A DNA stretch of 64,000 nucleotides, taken from NCBI RefSeq assembly GCF_001698815.1, contig NZ_LGSI01000074.1, positions 45,923 to 109,922 of the forward strand, in the 5' to 3' direction. Both the position numbers and the translations under genes were made by a program. Positions 15,683 through 25,167 of the stretch are shown here, in pieces (position 1 is the first letter of the stretch; every line of letters begins with the position of its first letter). The notes under the pieces were generated by a model, which saw only the letters and a program-made list of their open reading frames with translations, was not told where the DNA came from and ran no database searches. The stretch is from Pseudomonas syringae (GTDB lineage Bacteria; Pseudomonadota; Gammaproteobacteria; Pseudomonadales; Pseudomonadaceae).

Positions 15683-18118
15683 ATGCCCGCAGTTTTTCTT
15701 CGACGTCTGCGCCTGACCCATCTGGGCATGCGTCCTTTGCTTCAAATGAGTTGCCACGCCAGCGTTCTGGTCGGGATTGGTGCGGGTTCGGTGCTGGTCG
15801 CGCCGGCATGGGCCGAAGAGGGCGCCAGACACAATTATCAGATCCCCGCCGGCAACCTGAGCGCGGCATTGACCCGCTTTGCTGCGCAGGCTGGCGTCAG
15901 TCTTTCGGTTGATCCGGCATTGGTCGCCGGTCGCAACACGGCCGGGCTGACCGGCGACTATGCGCCCCAGGAAGGTTTTGCCCGTTTGCTGCAAGGCACC
16001 GGCCTGCAATTGCAGCCGGTCGCCGATCAGTCCTACACCTTGATTCCGGCACCGACCAGCGAAAATGGCTCGATGCTGCTGCCGCAAACCTCCATCGACG
16101 GCAGCCGCTTTGATCAGCAGGGCGATGTGTACTCCGGCGGGCAAGTCACGCGCCGCGGCAATCAAGGCATGCTCGGCGACCATGATTTCATGGAAACGCC
16201 GTTCAACCTGACGTCCTACACCAGCACTACGGTAAAAAACCAGCAGGCTCGCACCTTGGGCGACGTGGTGGCCAACGATCCTTCGGTGCGTACCACCAAT
16301 CCGGCCGGTGGTCGTTTCGAGCAGTTCTCGATTCGCGGTTTGAGCCTGTACAACAGCGATGTGTCGTTCGGCGGTCTGTACGGCGTGCTGCCGACGTATT
16401 CCATCGACATGGAGATGGTCGAACGCATTGATATTCTCAAAGGCCCTGGCGCCTTGCTCGGCGGCATCGCGCCCCGTGGCAGTGTGGGCGGCGGGATCAA
16501 TATCGAGCCCAAGCGCGCAGGCAAGGAACCGCTGACCGAATTTACCGGCAGCTATGCGTCGGCGGGCCAGTTCGGCGGCAGCATGGACATTGGTCGACGC
16601 TTTGGCGATGAGCAGGAATACGGCGTGCGCTTCAATGGCGTGCGTCAGTCCGGCGAAACCGAGTGGGATCATCAGTCCGTCGAGCGCGAAGCCGCCGTGA
16701 TCGGCCTGGATTTCAAGAAAGAGCGGGTGCGCTTGTCCCTGGACTTCGGTCGTTCCGAGCGCCACGGCGATGCGCCCATCGAGCGGGTGGAAGTCGCGGC
16801 CGGGATTAAAATGCCCAAGGCTGAGGATATCCATCACAACTTTGCCCAGCCGTGGACCTACGCCGACTCCAAGGACACCTTCGGCGCAGTGCGTGGCGAG
16901 TACGACGTCAGTGATTCGTTGATGGTCTACGCCGCAGCAGGCGCGCGCAGCGGTGAATATGACTTCCTGCGCCACGCGGTGCAGGTCACCAACAGCAACG
17001 GCAATTTCAACATGACGCCCCGGTCGTTTCAGCGTGACGAGGAGGTCAAGACCTTTACCGTCGGCGCGCGCAGCTGGTTCAACACCGGGCCGATTGGCCA
17101 TACCGTCAACCTGAGCCTGAACCGCTTCGACATGGAGTTCGACAACAGCGGCGAGCGCTACCTGACCCGCGTCAGCAACCTCTACAACCCGGTGTTGCAG
17201 CCGTATCCCGGAGTGCCGAATCGCTTCGACACCTCGACCCACACCGAAGATGTGTTCTCCAGTGCGGCGCTGGCCGATACCTTGAGCTTCTTCGATGACC
17301 GAGTGCTGTTGACCCTCGGCGCGCGGCTGCAACGGGTGGAAGTCGATGCCTACGCAAATGGCGTGCTCGGTCAGCAATATGACGAGCAAGCCACCTCGCC
17401 AGCGGCGGGTCTGGTGATCAAGGCCACCGACAACATTTCCCTGTACGCCAACTACATCGAAGGCCTGAGCCAGGGCGAAACCGCGCCGACTACCGCCACC
17501 AACCGCGACGAAGTGTTCGCGCCGTACAAATCAAAACAGACCGAAGTCGGCGTCAAGCTCGACATGGGCGGCTTCGCCACCACCTTGAGTGTGTTCCGCA
17601 TCGAACAACCGAGCTATATCACCGACGCCAGCGGTAACTTCAAACCCGATGGCGAACTGCGCAATCAGGGCGTCGAGTTGAACCTGTTTGGCGAACTGGC
17701 CAGCGATCTGCGTCTGCTGGGCGGGGTAATGGTGCTGGACAGCGAGCAGACCAAAACCGCGCTGGGCCAATACGACGGCAAGCGCGGCACCGGTTCGCCG
17801 ATCCTCAATGCCAACATGGGGCTCGAATACGACATCAACCGGTTGCCGGGTTTGACCTTGACCGCGCGGGCCATTCACACCGGCTCGCAATACCTGGATC
17901 AGGCCAACGAGCAGAAAATCGACGCCTGGCAGCGCTACGATCTGGGCGGACGTTACGCGTTCAAACTGGGCAGCAATCCGATCACCTTGCGTGCCGCTGT
18001 CGAAAACGTGCTCGACAAGACCTATTGGGTTTCTGCCGCCACGTCGTCGGATGCAGCGGCTGGCTTGACCTTGTCGACGCCACGGACCTGGCTGGTCTCG
18101 GCGACGGTGGGTTTCTAG
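15683..18118 (+). CDS. TonB-dependent siderophore receptor with N-terminal signalling domain
   Basis: The protein has 811 residues. A signal peptide (cleaved near VLVAPAWA-EE, about 47) is followed by an STN signalling domain (residues 53-125, IPAGNLSAALTRFAAQAGV). The plug domain (about 155-275) has LGDVVANDPSVRTTNPAG, FSIRGLSLYN and IDILKGPGALLGG. The 22-strand barrel runs to the terminal aromatic in LVSATVGF. STN-bearing receptors signal through FecR/FecI, and those genes lie directly upstream. The cognate siderophore cannot be told from sequence; in Pseudomonas such receptors often take up siderophores made by other microbes. Confidence 0.9.
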   Translation: MPAVFLRRLRLTHLGMRPLLQMSCHASVLVGIGAGSVLVAPAWAEEGARHNYQIPAGNLSAALTRFAAQAGVSLSVDPALVAGRNTAGLTGDYAPQEGFARLLQGTGLQLQPVADQSYTLIPAPTSENGSMLLPQTSIDGSRFDQQGDVYSGGQVTRRGNQGMLGDHDFMETPFNLTSYTSTTVKNQQARTLGDVVANDPSVRTTNPAGGRFEQFSIRGLSLYNSDVSFGGLYGVLPTYSIDMEMVERIDILKGPGALLGGIAPRGSVGGGINIEPKRAGKEPLTEFTGSYASAGQFGGSMDIGRRFGDEQEYGVRFNGVRQSGETEWDHQSVEREAAVIGLDFKKERVRLSLDFGRSERHGDAPIERVEVAAGIKMPKAEDIHHNFAQPWTYADSKDTFGAVRGEYDVSDSLMVYAAAGARSGEYDFLRHAVQVTNSNGNFNMTPRSFQRDEEVKTFTVGARSWFNTGPIGHTVNLSLNRFDMEFDNSGERYLTRVSNLYNPVLQPYPGVPNRFDTSTHTEDVFSSAALADTLSFFDDRVLLTLGARLQRVEVDAYANGVLGQQYDEQATSPAAGLVIKATDNISLYANYIEGLSQGETAPTTATNRDEVFAPYKSKQTEVGVKLDMGGFATTLSVFRIEQPSYITDASGNFKPDGELRNQGVELNLFGELASDLRLLGGVMVLDSEQTKTALGQYDGKRGTGSPILNANMGLEYDINRLPGLTLTARAIHTGSQYLDQANEQKIDAWQRYDLGGRYAFKLGSNPITLRAAVENVLDKTYWVSAATSSDAAAGLTLSTPRTWLVSATVGF

Positions 18119-18124
18119 TCTGGG

Positions 18125-19141
18125 TTACGGCCGGCAAAGACTGCTGGCGCGTACCTTCAGCAGCGCCGGGAAGCGATGGGATTGCACAGGTTCGCCAGCG
18201 AGGCGTTTGAGCAGGGTTTCCACGGCACGCACACCTTGGGCGTGCATGCTGGTGCTGATGCTGGTCAGTTGCAGGTGGGTCGCCAGCGGCGTGTCGTTGT
18301 AGCCGACCACGGCGATATCGCGCCCGGCCACCACCCCGCGATTGCGCAGGGCGCCGAACAGGCCGATGGCGAGGAAGTCGTTGACGGCGAAAATCGCCGT
18401 GGGCGGCTGCGGATGAGCGAGCAGGATTTCGCCAGTGCTGAAACCGGTCTGCGTATCGAAATGGCCGGGGATGATCCGTTCGGCGTCGATTTCGATGCCT
18501 TGTTCACGGTAATACTCGACGAAGCTGGCGGTGCGTTCCATTGCGTTGCTGCTGTGCGGCTCGCCGGCAATCACCGCCACACGCGTATGCCCTTGGGCGA
18601 ATAAGTGTTCGGCGACCAGTCGACCGCCCATTTCGTCGTCGGAAGTGATCGAACAGTGCTCGCCACGGCGTCGGCTGACCAGCACGAACGGCACTTGGCG
18701 TTCTTCCAGTTCCTCAAGAAATCCCGCTTCATTCGTGCAATGCACGTCACTGATGATCAGCCCGGCGACATTGCGCGCCAGCGCCCGCTCGGCCCGTTCA
18801 CGCTGACGCTCCGGCAGGTCCAGGGTATTGGCGACAAATGAGGTATAGCCCATGGCGCTGGCGGCTTCGTCGATGCCTTCGTAGACCGTGGCGAGCACTA
18901 TGTCCGAGAGCCTGGGCACCAGCACGCCGATCTCGCGGCTATGTCGGGTTTTCAGGGTCCGGGCATGGGTGTTGGGCTGGTAATCCAGGCTGGCCGCCAG
19001 CGCACGAATACGCTCGATGGTGTCTTTGGAGGCCGCGCGACCCGCGTGGTCCAGCGTGCCGTTCAGGACCCGCGAGACCGTTGAAACATGGATATTGAGT
19101 TGTTGGGCAATACCGCGAAGCGTGGCCGGACGTCTGTTCAT
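18125..19141 (-). CDS. LacI-family transcriptional regulator
   Basis: The protein has 338 residues from the ATG at 19141, because MNRRPATLRGIAQQLNIHVS gives the canonical LacI N-terminus; longer in-frame starts add unrelated sequence. The HTH is LRGIAQQLNIHVSTVSRVLNG, with hinge helix NTHARTLKTRHS. A periplasmic-binding-like effector domain runs from about residue 60 (EIGVLVPRLSDIV). It is divergent from the peptide-type ABC importer operon, and LacI-type palindromes lie in the shared gap, so it probably represses that operon. Confidence 0.88.
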   Translation of the reverse strand: MNRRPATLRGIAQQLNIHVSTVSRVLNGTLDHAGRAASKDTIERIRALAASLDYQPNTHARTLKTRHSREIGVLVPRLSDIVLATVYEGIDEAASAMGYTSFVANTLDLPERQRERAERALARNVAGLIISDVHCTNEAGFLEELEERQVPFVLVSRRRGEHCSITSDDEMGGRLVAEHLFAQGHTRVAVIAGEPHSSNAMERTASFVEYYREQGIEIDAERIIPGHFDTQTGFSTGEILLAHPQPPTAIFAVNDFLAIGLFGALRNRGVVAGRDIAVVGYNDTPLATHLQLTSISTSMHAQGVRAVETLLKRLAGEPVQSHRFPALLKVRASSLCRP

Positions 19142-19283
19142 GAGGTACGCCTGAAAGTGCAGATGAGCAGGGTGCCATGCTCGCATCAAGTCGGCTCGCT
19201 GCACAGGTTCAGCCGATTCAGCACTGGCAAACCGCGCCGCTGCGCCACGATGGAGCGTTGCGTACCAAAAGATTGCACGAACC

Positions 19284-19293
19284 GTTGCGCAAC
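19284..19293. promoter_or_regulatory. Short palindrome gttgcgcaac
   Basis: This 10-bp perfect palindrome is centred on CG, 17 bp from the larger palindrome in the same divergent gap. It may be a second, weaker site for the LacI-type regulator. The assignment is tentative. Confidence 0.3.
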
Positions 19294-19295
19294 AC

Positions 19296-19313
19296 TACCC
19301 AAACGTTTGGGTA
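19296..19313. promoter_or_regulatory. LacI-type operator: 18-bp perfect palindrome
   Basis: tacccaaacgtttgggta is perfectly symmetrical and centred on CG, the layout used by LacI/GalR proteins with a central CpG. It lies 155 bp upstream of both the lacI-type start (19141) and the binding-protein start (19468), in the only divergent promoter region of the cluster. Confidence 0.65.
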
Positions 19314-19467
19314 AAGTTTTCACGGGTTTTTCGTAACGTTTTATGTCTATGAAAAATATGAGGTTTTAAGGCGAAAGCGGCGGTCTTCGCAAACGAAATA
19401 AAAAAGTTGGTATGAGCATTGCGTTGTGCCTGTCAGCTCTCCTTACCTGACTGATGGGAAACTCGCC
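19314..19467. promoter_or_regulatory. Leader of the peptide-type ABC operon
   Basis: This is an AT-rich stretch between the LacI-type palindrome and the binding-protein start. Candidate -35/-10-like sequences exist (around ttttcgtaacg and tatgaaaaatatg), but none is decisive. No ORF is supported here. Confidence 0.4.
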
Positions 19468-21141
19468 ATGACGCATGCTTCAGAAACCCGCGCACGAAGT
19501 TTTACCCGGCTGGCTCTGGCCTGTTCGATCGCCGTTGGCGCTGTGTCACCCCTGGCCGCCATGGCCGAAAGCACTTTGCGCATCGCCATGACCGCCGCAG
19601 ACATCCCGCTGACCCACGGTCAGCCCGATCAAGGCTATGAGGGCAATCGTTTCACCGGGATCACCATGTTCGATTCTTTGGTGGAGTGGGATCTGTCGCA
19701 AGCCGAGAAGCCCAGCACCTTGATTCCGGGGCTGGCCACTGAATGGGCCGTCAAGCCGGACGATCACACCAAGTGGATTTTCAAGTTGCGTCCCGGCGTG
19801 AAGTTTCATGATGGCTCGGCGTTCAACGCAGATTCGGTGGTGTGGAACGTCAATAAAGTCCTCGACAAACAGGCCGCGCAATACGCGCCAGGCCAGATCG
19901 GTATGACCGTGTCGCGCATGCCGACCCTGCGTAGCGCGCAGAAAATCGATGACCTGACCGTTGAACTGACCACCAGCGAACCCGATGCGGTCCTGCCGTA
20001 TAACCTGACCAACCTGTTCATGGCCTCGCCAACGGCCTGGCAGAAAGACTTTGCCGCAGTTCCCGCAACCACTACCGATCCGGCCGAGCGTTCGAAGCTG
20101 GCCTGGACGGCATTCGCCAGCCACTCGGTAGGCACCGGGCCATTCAAGATGGATCGCATGGTGCCGCGACAGGAACTGGTGTTGGACAAGAATCCCGGCT
20201 ATTGGGATCCCAAGCGCATTCCCAAGGTCGACCATGTGGTGTTGATTCCACTGCCTGAAGCCAACGCACGCACCGCTGCGCTGTTGTCCGGTCAGGTGGA
20301 CTGGATCGAAGCGCCCGCGCCGGATGCCATCGAGCAGATCAAGAGCAAGAAATTCAAGATCTACGCCAACGGCCAACCGCACTTGTGGCCATGGCAGTTC
20401 TCGTTCGCGCCGGGTTCGCCGTGGCTCGACAAACGCGTGCGTCAGGCGGCGAACCTGTGTCTGGATCGCAGCGAGCTGAAGGCGTATCTGGGCGGCTTCA
20501 TGCAGGAAGCCACGGGCATCTACGAGAAAGATTCGCCGTGGTACGGCAACCCGGATTTCAAGATCAAGTATGACCAGGCCGCTGCACAGAAACTCATGGC
20601 CGACGCCGGTTTCAGCAAGGACCATCCGGTCAAGGTGAAGGTTCTGACCTCGGCTTCCGGTTCCGGGCAGATGCAGCCGCTGCCGATGAACGAATACATC
20701 CAGCAGAGCCTCAAGGGCTGCTATTTCGATGTGGACATCGCGGTCACTGAATGGAACACCCTGTTCAGCGGCTGGCGTCTGGGTGCCAAGGACCCGGCAG
20801 CGCAGGGCGCCAACGCGATCAACGTCAGCGCAGCGGTCATGGACCCGTACTTCGGCATGGTGCGTTTCGCCAGTGAAAAGGCCTTCCCGCCGGTTTCCAA
20901 TAACTGGGGTTTCTTCGCCTCGCCGGAAGTCGAGAAGTTGATCACCTCGGTGCGCAACTCGTTCGATCCGAAAGCGCTGGACGAAGCTTCCGGCAAGCTG
21001 CATGCGGCGATTGTCGATGAAGTGCCGTTCCTGTTTGTCGCCCACGACGTGGGACCACGGGCCATTTCGCCGAAAGTCACCGGCGTGGTCCAGCCGCAAA
21101 GCTGGTTCATCGACTTGTCGCTGGTCTCCAAGCAGGACTGA
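19468..21141 (+). CDS. Peptide/nickel-type (family 5) ABC transporter substrate-binding protein
   Basis: The protein has 557 residues from the ATG at 19468, after gatgggaaactcgcc. A signal peptide ends at PLAAMA-ES (about 33). The SBP family 5 architecture starts STLRIAMTAADIPLTHGQPD. The family signature region is WIFKLRPGVKFHDGSAFNADSVVWN (read in two parts), and the C-terminal lobe begins near WRLGAKDPA. It captures a peptide-like or ureide-like ligand in the periplasm for the DppBCDF-type importer encoded next. The ligand is unknown; the amidase and carbamoylase genes at the end of the operon hint at an amide or carbamoyl compound. Confidence 0.88.
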   Translation: MTHASETRARSFTRLALACSIAVGAVSPLAAMAESTLRIAMTAADIPLTHGQPDQGYEGNRFTGITMFDSLVEWDLSQAEKPSTLIPGLATEWAVKPDDHTKWIFKLRPGVKFHDGSAFNADSVVWNVNKVLDKQAAQYAPGQIGMTVSRMPTLRSAQKIDDLTVELTTSEPDAVLPYNLTNLFMASPTAWQKDFAAVPATTTDPAERSKLAWTAFASHSVGTGPFKMDRMVPRQELVLDKNPGYWDPKRIPKVDHVVLIPLPEANARTAALLSGQVDWIEAPAPDAIEQIKSKKFKIYANGQPHLWPWQFSFAPGSPWLDKRVRQAANLCLDRSELKAYLGGFMQEATGIYEKDSPWYGNPDFKIKYDQAAAQKLMADAGFSKDHPVKVKVLTSASGSGQMQPLPMNEYIQQSLKGCYFDVDIAVTEWNTLFSGWRLGAKDPAAQGANAINVSAAVMDPYFGMVRFASEKAFPPVSNNWGFFASPEVEKLITSVRNSFDPKALDEASGKLHAAIVDEVPFLFVAHDVGPRAISPKVTGVVQPQSWFIDLSLVSKQD

Positions 21142-21163
21142 GAAGCGCTGCAACACCCTATCC

Positions 21164-21215
21164 GTAGGACCGGCTTTAGCCGGGAGCACGCCCTCCCGGC
21201 TAAAGCCGGTCCTAC
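21164..21215. repeat. REP inverted pair, 23-bp perfect arms
   Basis: gtaggaccggctttagccgg plus gag is mirrored exactly around the 6-base loop cacgcc. It sits between the binding-protein and permease genes, so it may protect the upstream mRNA and raise binding-protein levels. A near-identical copy is at 60745-60796. Confidence 0.85.
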
Positions 21216-21267
21216 GGAGTCAGCGCGGTTCATGTCGTTTCCGTGATGAATCCAAGTGAGGAAACCT

Positions 21268-22221
21268 ATGCTTGCCTATATCTTGCGCCGCGTTCTGCTG
21301 GCGACCCCGATTCTGTTGGGCGTAGCGCTGGTGTGTTTCATGCTCGTGCACATGGCGCCCGGTGATCCGCTGGTGTCGGTAATGCCCCCGGATGCTTCCG
21401 AAGCGCTGCGCGAACAGCTGGTTCAGGCTTATGGTTTCGACAAACCGTTGCCGGTGCAATTTGGCCTGTGGGTCTGGCATGCGGTGCATGGCGACCTGGG
21501 CATGTCGATTGCCAGTGGCCGTTCGGTCACCAGCGAAGTGCTCAACGCAGTGAGTTACTCATTGCGCCTTGCGGTGCTGGCAACCTTTTTCGGCTTCGTC
21601 CTCGGCAGCCTGTTCGGCTTTGTCGGCGGCTACTTTCAGGACAGCTGGCTGGACAAGATCGCCTCGGCGATTTCCGCCATCGGCGTCAGCGTGCCGCATT
21701 ATTGGCTGGGCATGCTGATGGTTATCGTCTTCTCCTCGCAACTGGGCTGGCTACCCGCTACTGGCGGCGGCCCCATGGGACAGTCGGCCTGGGCGTGGGA
21801 CTGGGCGCACTTTCAATTCATGATTCTGCCGGCGATTACCTTGTCGGTGATCCCCACCGGAATCATCGCCCGCACCGTGCGCGCTCAGGTGGCGGAAACC
21901 CTGTCCCAGGAATTCATCATCGGCCTGCGCGCCAAGGGCCTGGGGGAGTGGGGGTTGTTCCTGCATGTGGTCAAGAACGCCGCGCCGACCGCCATGGCGG
22001 TAATGGGGTTGCAGATTGGCTACCTGATGGGCGGCTCGATTCTGGTGGAAACCGTGTTCGCCTGGCCCGGCACCGGCCTATTGCTCAATTCGGCAATTTT
22101 CCAGCGTGACCTGCCGTTGTTGCAGGGCACGATCTGGGTGCTGGCCTTGTTCTTCGTCGCGCTGAATCTGTTGGTGGATATCCTGCAGACGCTGCTCGAT
22201 CCACGTATCAAAAGGGGCTGA
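21268..22221 (+). CDS. Peptide-type ABC transporter permease (DppB-like)
   Basis: The protein has 317 residues from the ATG at 21268; the RBS gtgaggaaacct directly precedes it, so the GTG at 21256 is rejected. Six helices are predicted. DppB/OppB hallmarks are YILRRVLLATPILLGVAL at the N-terminus, MAPGDPL and the EAA loop near FIIGLRAKGLGEWGLFLHVV (about 215-235). It pairs with the permease two bases downstream. Confidence 0.9.
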   Translation: MLAYILRRVLLATPILLGVALVCFMLVHMAPGDPLVSVMPPDASEALREQLVQAYGFDKPLPVQFGLWVWHAVHGDLGMSIASGRSVTSEVLNAVSYSLRLAVLATFFGFVLGSLFGFVGGYFQDSWLDKIASAISAIGVSVPHYWLGMLMVIVFSSQLGWLPATGGGPMGQSAWAWDWAHFQFMILPAITLSVIPTGIIARTVRAQVAETLSQEFIIGLRAKGLGEWGLFLHVVKNAAPTAMAVMGLQIGYLMGGSILVETVFAWPGTGLLLNSAIFQRDLPLLQGTIWVLALFFVALNLLVDILQTLLDPRIKRG

Positions 22222-22223
22222 GC

Positions 22224-23117
22224 ATGAACCTGTCGATATTGCGACCGGCCGCGCCGGTCATCACCCCGGTTGAAAGCTCGCCGGGTTACTGGAGTGAAGT
22301 GTTCGGTCGGGTCCGTCGTGACCCGGTCGCCCTGGTGGTGGCTGCCGTCATTGTCGCGTTGCTGATCCTCGCGGTGTTCGGCCCGTGGATTGTGCCGGGC
22401 GATCCGTTCACCACTTCGATGTTCAAACGCCTCAAGCCGATCGGCACCGAAGGCTTCCCGCTTGGCACCGATGAGCTGGGCCGCGACTTGCTGTCGCGCT
22501 TGATGCTGGGCGCGCGCCTGTCGCTGTTCATGGGCATCACGCCGGTGATCTTCGCGTTCTTCATTGGCGGCGCCATCGGTGTGATCGCCGGGTATTTCGG
22601 CGGCTGGCTGAACAGCCTGATCATGCGCACCGTGGACGTGTTCTATGCGTTCCCGTCGGTGCTGCTGGCCATCGCGTTTTCCGGGGCGTTGGGCGCCGGA
22701 GTGAACAACGCATTGATCTCGCTGACGCTGGTATTCGTGCCGCAAGTGGCGCGGATTGCCGAGAGCGTGACCACTCAGGTGCGCAATCGCGACTACATCG
22801 AAGCTGCGCGGGCGTCGGGTGCGGGCTCGTTCACCATCATTCGCACTCAGGTGCTGGGCAACGTGCTGGGGCCGATCTTTGTCTTCACCACCGGCTTGAT
22901 CTCGGTGTCGATGATCCTCGCCTCGGGCCTGTCATTCCTCGGGCTGGGCGTTACCCCGCCGGAACCGGAATGGGGCTTGATGCTCAACACTCTGCGCACC
23001 GCCATCTACACCCAGCCGCTGGTGTCGGCGCTGCCCGGAGCGATGATTTTCATCACTTCGATCTCCTTCAACGTGCTTGCCGACCGCTTGCGGGCGGCCA
23101 TGGCGATTCGGAGCTGA
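22224..23117 (+). CDS. Peptide-type ABC transporter permease (DppC-like)
   Basis: The protein has 297 residues. The conserved DppC/OppC feature GTDELGRDLLSRLMLGARLSL lies near residues 80-100, and the EAA loop is in RDYIEAARASGAGSFTIIRT. It forms the heterodimeric channel with the preceding permease. Gene spacing is 2 bp on both sides, which indicates one operon. Confidence 0.9.
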   Translation: MNLSILRPAAPVITPVESSPGYWSEVFGRVRRDPVALVVAAVIVALLILAVFGPWIVPGDPFTTSMFKRLKPIGTEGFPLGTDELGRDLLSRLMLGARLSLFMGITPVIFAFFIGGAIGVIAGYFGGWLNSLIMRTVDVFYAFPSVLLAIAFSGALGAGVNNALISLTLVFVPQVARIAESVTTQVRNRDYIEAARASGAGSFTIIRTQVLGNVLGPIFVFTTGLISVSMILASGLSFLGLGVTPPEPEWGLMLNTLRTAIYTQPLVSALPGAMIFITSISFNVLADRLRAAMAIRS

Positions 23118-23119
23118 CT

Positions 23120-24163
23120 ATGACCAAGCGCGATATTGGCGGTCCAGCGCAGCCACTGCTGAAAGTGGAAAAACTGGTCAAACACTTCCCAGTCAAAGGC
23201 GGCTTGGGCAAACGTAGCGTAGTCCGTGCCGTCGACGGCATCGATTTTGTGGTGCACAAGGGCGAGACCCTTGGCGTGGTCGGCGAGTCGGGCTGCGGTA
23301 AATCCACCACGGCGCGGCTGTTGATGCAGCTGATCGAACACGACAGCGGCGAGCTGGTGTTCGATGCCATGAGCGTAGGCGGGCACCAGTTGCCGCTGCG
23401 CGATTATCGGCGGCAGGTGCAGATGGTGTTTCAGGACAGCTATTCGTCACTGAATCCGCGGCTGACCATGGAGCAATCGGTGGCGTTCGGGCCTTCGGTG
23501 CATGGCGTCAGCCAGCGCGAGTCCCTGCAGCGGGCGCGGGATCTGCTGGGTCGGGTCGGGCTTGAACCAACGCGTTTCGCCGGACGCTATGCCCACGAAC
23601 TGTCCGGTGGGCAGCGCCAGCGGGTCAACATTGCCCGCGCCCTGGCGGTGGACCCGCGTCTGGTGATTCTCGACGAAGCGGTGTCGGCACTGGACAAATC
23701 CGTGGAAGCCCAGGTGTTGAACCTGTTGCTCGACCTCAAGGACAGCCTGCAACTGACTTACGTGTTCATCAGCCATGATTTGCACGTGGTGCGCTATCTG
23801 TCCGACCGGATCATGGTCATGTACCTGGGCGAAATCGTCGAAGTCGGGCCTGCCGAGGCGCTGTTTTCCGAAGCGCAGCACCCGTACACCCAGGCGCTGC
23901 TGACTTCCATGCCGTCCATGGACCCGGCCAGACGCACGCTGGTATCGCCGCTATCCGGTGATCCACCAAGCCCGATTGATCCGCCGTCCGGCTGCCGATT
24001 TCACACGCGCTGTCCGCATGCCGAAACCGTCTGCGGGCAAACCGCGCCGCAACTGACCATGACCGGCACTGAGCATTTCGCCGCGTGCCTGATGGTCCAG
24101 CCGGGGGCAGGGCACAGTCAAAGTCCATCGGCGGAGTTGATCTACACAGGAGCCTTGGCATGA
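23120..24163 (+). CDS. Peptide-type ABC transporter ATP-binding protein (DppF/OppF-like)
   Basis: The protein has 347 residues from the ATG at 23120. Walker A is GESGCGKST, signature LSGGQRQRVNIARAL and Walker B LVILDEAVSALD. A C-terminal oligopeptide-transporter region has the Cys-rich motif CRFHTRCPHAETVC, typical of Opp/Dpp ATPases and linked to an iron-sulfur site in some. Its stop overlaps the next ATPase start by 4 bp (ATGA). Confidence 0.9.
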   Translation: MTKRDIGGPAQPLLKVEKLVKHFPVKGGLGKRSVVRAVDGIDFVVHKGETLGVVGESGCGKSTTARLLMQLIEHDSGELVFDAMSVGGHQLPLRDYRRQVQMVFQDSYSSLNPRLTMEQSVAFGPSVHGVSQRESLQRARDLLGRVGLEPTRFAGRYAHELSGGQRQRVNIARALAVDPRLVILDEAVSALDKSVEAQVLNLLLDLKDSLQLTYVFISHDLHVVRYLSDRIMVMYLGEIVEVGPAEALFSEAQHPYTQALLTSMPSMDPARRTLVSPLSGDPPSPIDPPSGCRFHTRCPHAETVCGQTAPQLTMTGTEHFAACLMVQPGAGHSQSPSAELIYTGALA

Positions 24164-25167
24164 ACGAACAACCCATGGTCGCCGTGCGTGACCTCAAGGT
24201 ACGTTTCAAGCGCGGCGGGCAAACCTTGTCGGCGGTCAACGGTGTCAGCCTGTCGGTAGCGCGAGGTGAAGTGCTGGCGCTGATCGGCGAATCCGGCTCC
24301 GGTAAAAGCGTGACCCTGCGCGCCTTGATGCGCCTGCATTCCGAACGCTCCACGAGCATCGAAGGGCAGATCGAGATTGCCGGGCAGAACCTCATGGCGT
24401 TGTCGCGCAGCCAGTTGCAGGCGCTGCGCGGGCCGGTGGCGGCGATGATTTTCCAGGAGCCGCTATTGGCCTTGGACCCGGTCTACACCATCGGCCAGCA
24501 GATCGTCGAAGCGCTGCGTCGTCATCGACCGATGTCCAAGGCCGACGCCCGTGCGGCGGCGTTGGAAGCCTTGCGCAGCGTGCGCATTCCCAGCCCGGAA
24601 CAGCGTCTGGATGCGTACCCGCACGAGATGTCCGGCGGCATGCGCCAGCGGGCAATGATCGCCCTGGCGCTGGCCTGTAAACCCCAGATTCTGCTCGCCG
24701 ATGAACCGACCACTGCGCTGGATGCGACGGTGCAGATCCAGATTCTGATCCTGTTGCGCGAACTGCAACAGGCGCTGGGTTTGTCGATCATCTTCGTTAC
24801 CCACGACATCGGCGCGGCCGTGGAGGTCGCCGACCGCGTCGCGGTGATGTACGGCGGACGCATTGTCGAGCAGGCGCCTCTGGCCGAGCTGCTGAATAAC
24901 CCGCAACACCCGTATACGCAAGTGTTGCTCGGCACGCGGCCCAAGGATGGCCTGCGCAAGGGCGAGCGCTTGATCAGCATTCCCGGCGCGCCGCCGGACC
25001 TGGCCAACCTGCCAGCCGGATGTGCATTCGCACCCCGCTGCCCGCGCGCCAGCGATGTCTGCCGCAGCGTGGTGCCGGCCATCGAAGACATCATTCCCGA
25101 CCACTCAGTGAGCTGTCATCACTGGAATCAGGTCCCCGTTCAACTTCTTTGCGAGTCTCTGTCATGA
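24160..25167 (+). CDS. Peptide-type ABC transporter ATP-binding protein (DppD/OppD-like)
   Basis: The protein has 335 residues. Walker A is GESGSGKSV, signature MSGGMRQRAMIALAL and Walker B ILLADEPTTALD. The C-terminal motif CAFAPRCPRASDVC again matches the Opp/Dpp family. The order F-like before D-like is the reverse of dppDF in E. coli. It overlaps the amidase start (25164) by 4 bp, so importer and amidase are translationally coupled, which ties the amidase to the imported compound. Confidence 0.9.
   Translation: MNEQPMVAVRDLKVRFKRGGQTLSAVNGVSLSVARGEVLALIGESGSGKSVTLRALMRLHSERSTSIEGQIEIAGQNLMALSRSQLQALRGPVAAMIFQEPLLALDPVYTIGQQIVEALRRHRPMSKADARAAALEALRSVRIPSPEQRLDAYPHEMSGGMRQRAMIALALACKPQILLADEPTTALDATVQIQILILLRELQQALGLSIIFVTHDIGAAVEVADRVAVMYGGRIVEQAPLAELLNNPQHPYTQVLLGTRPKDGLRKGERLISIPGAPPDLANLPAGCAFAPRCPRASDVCRSVVPAIEDIIPDHSVSCHHWNQVPVQLLCESLS

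Noticed and set aside
14645..17389. 914-codon open frame on the minus strand
   Set aside because: It lies antisense to FecR and the TonB receptor, both of which have clear domains. Its translation is rich in R, H, Q and G with no motif, typical of a shadow in GC-rich DNA.
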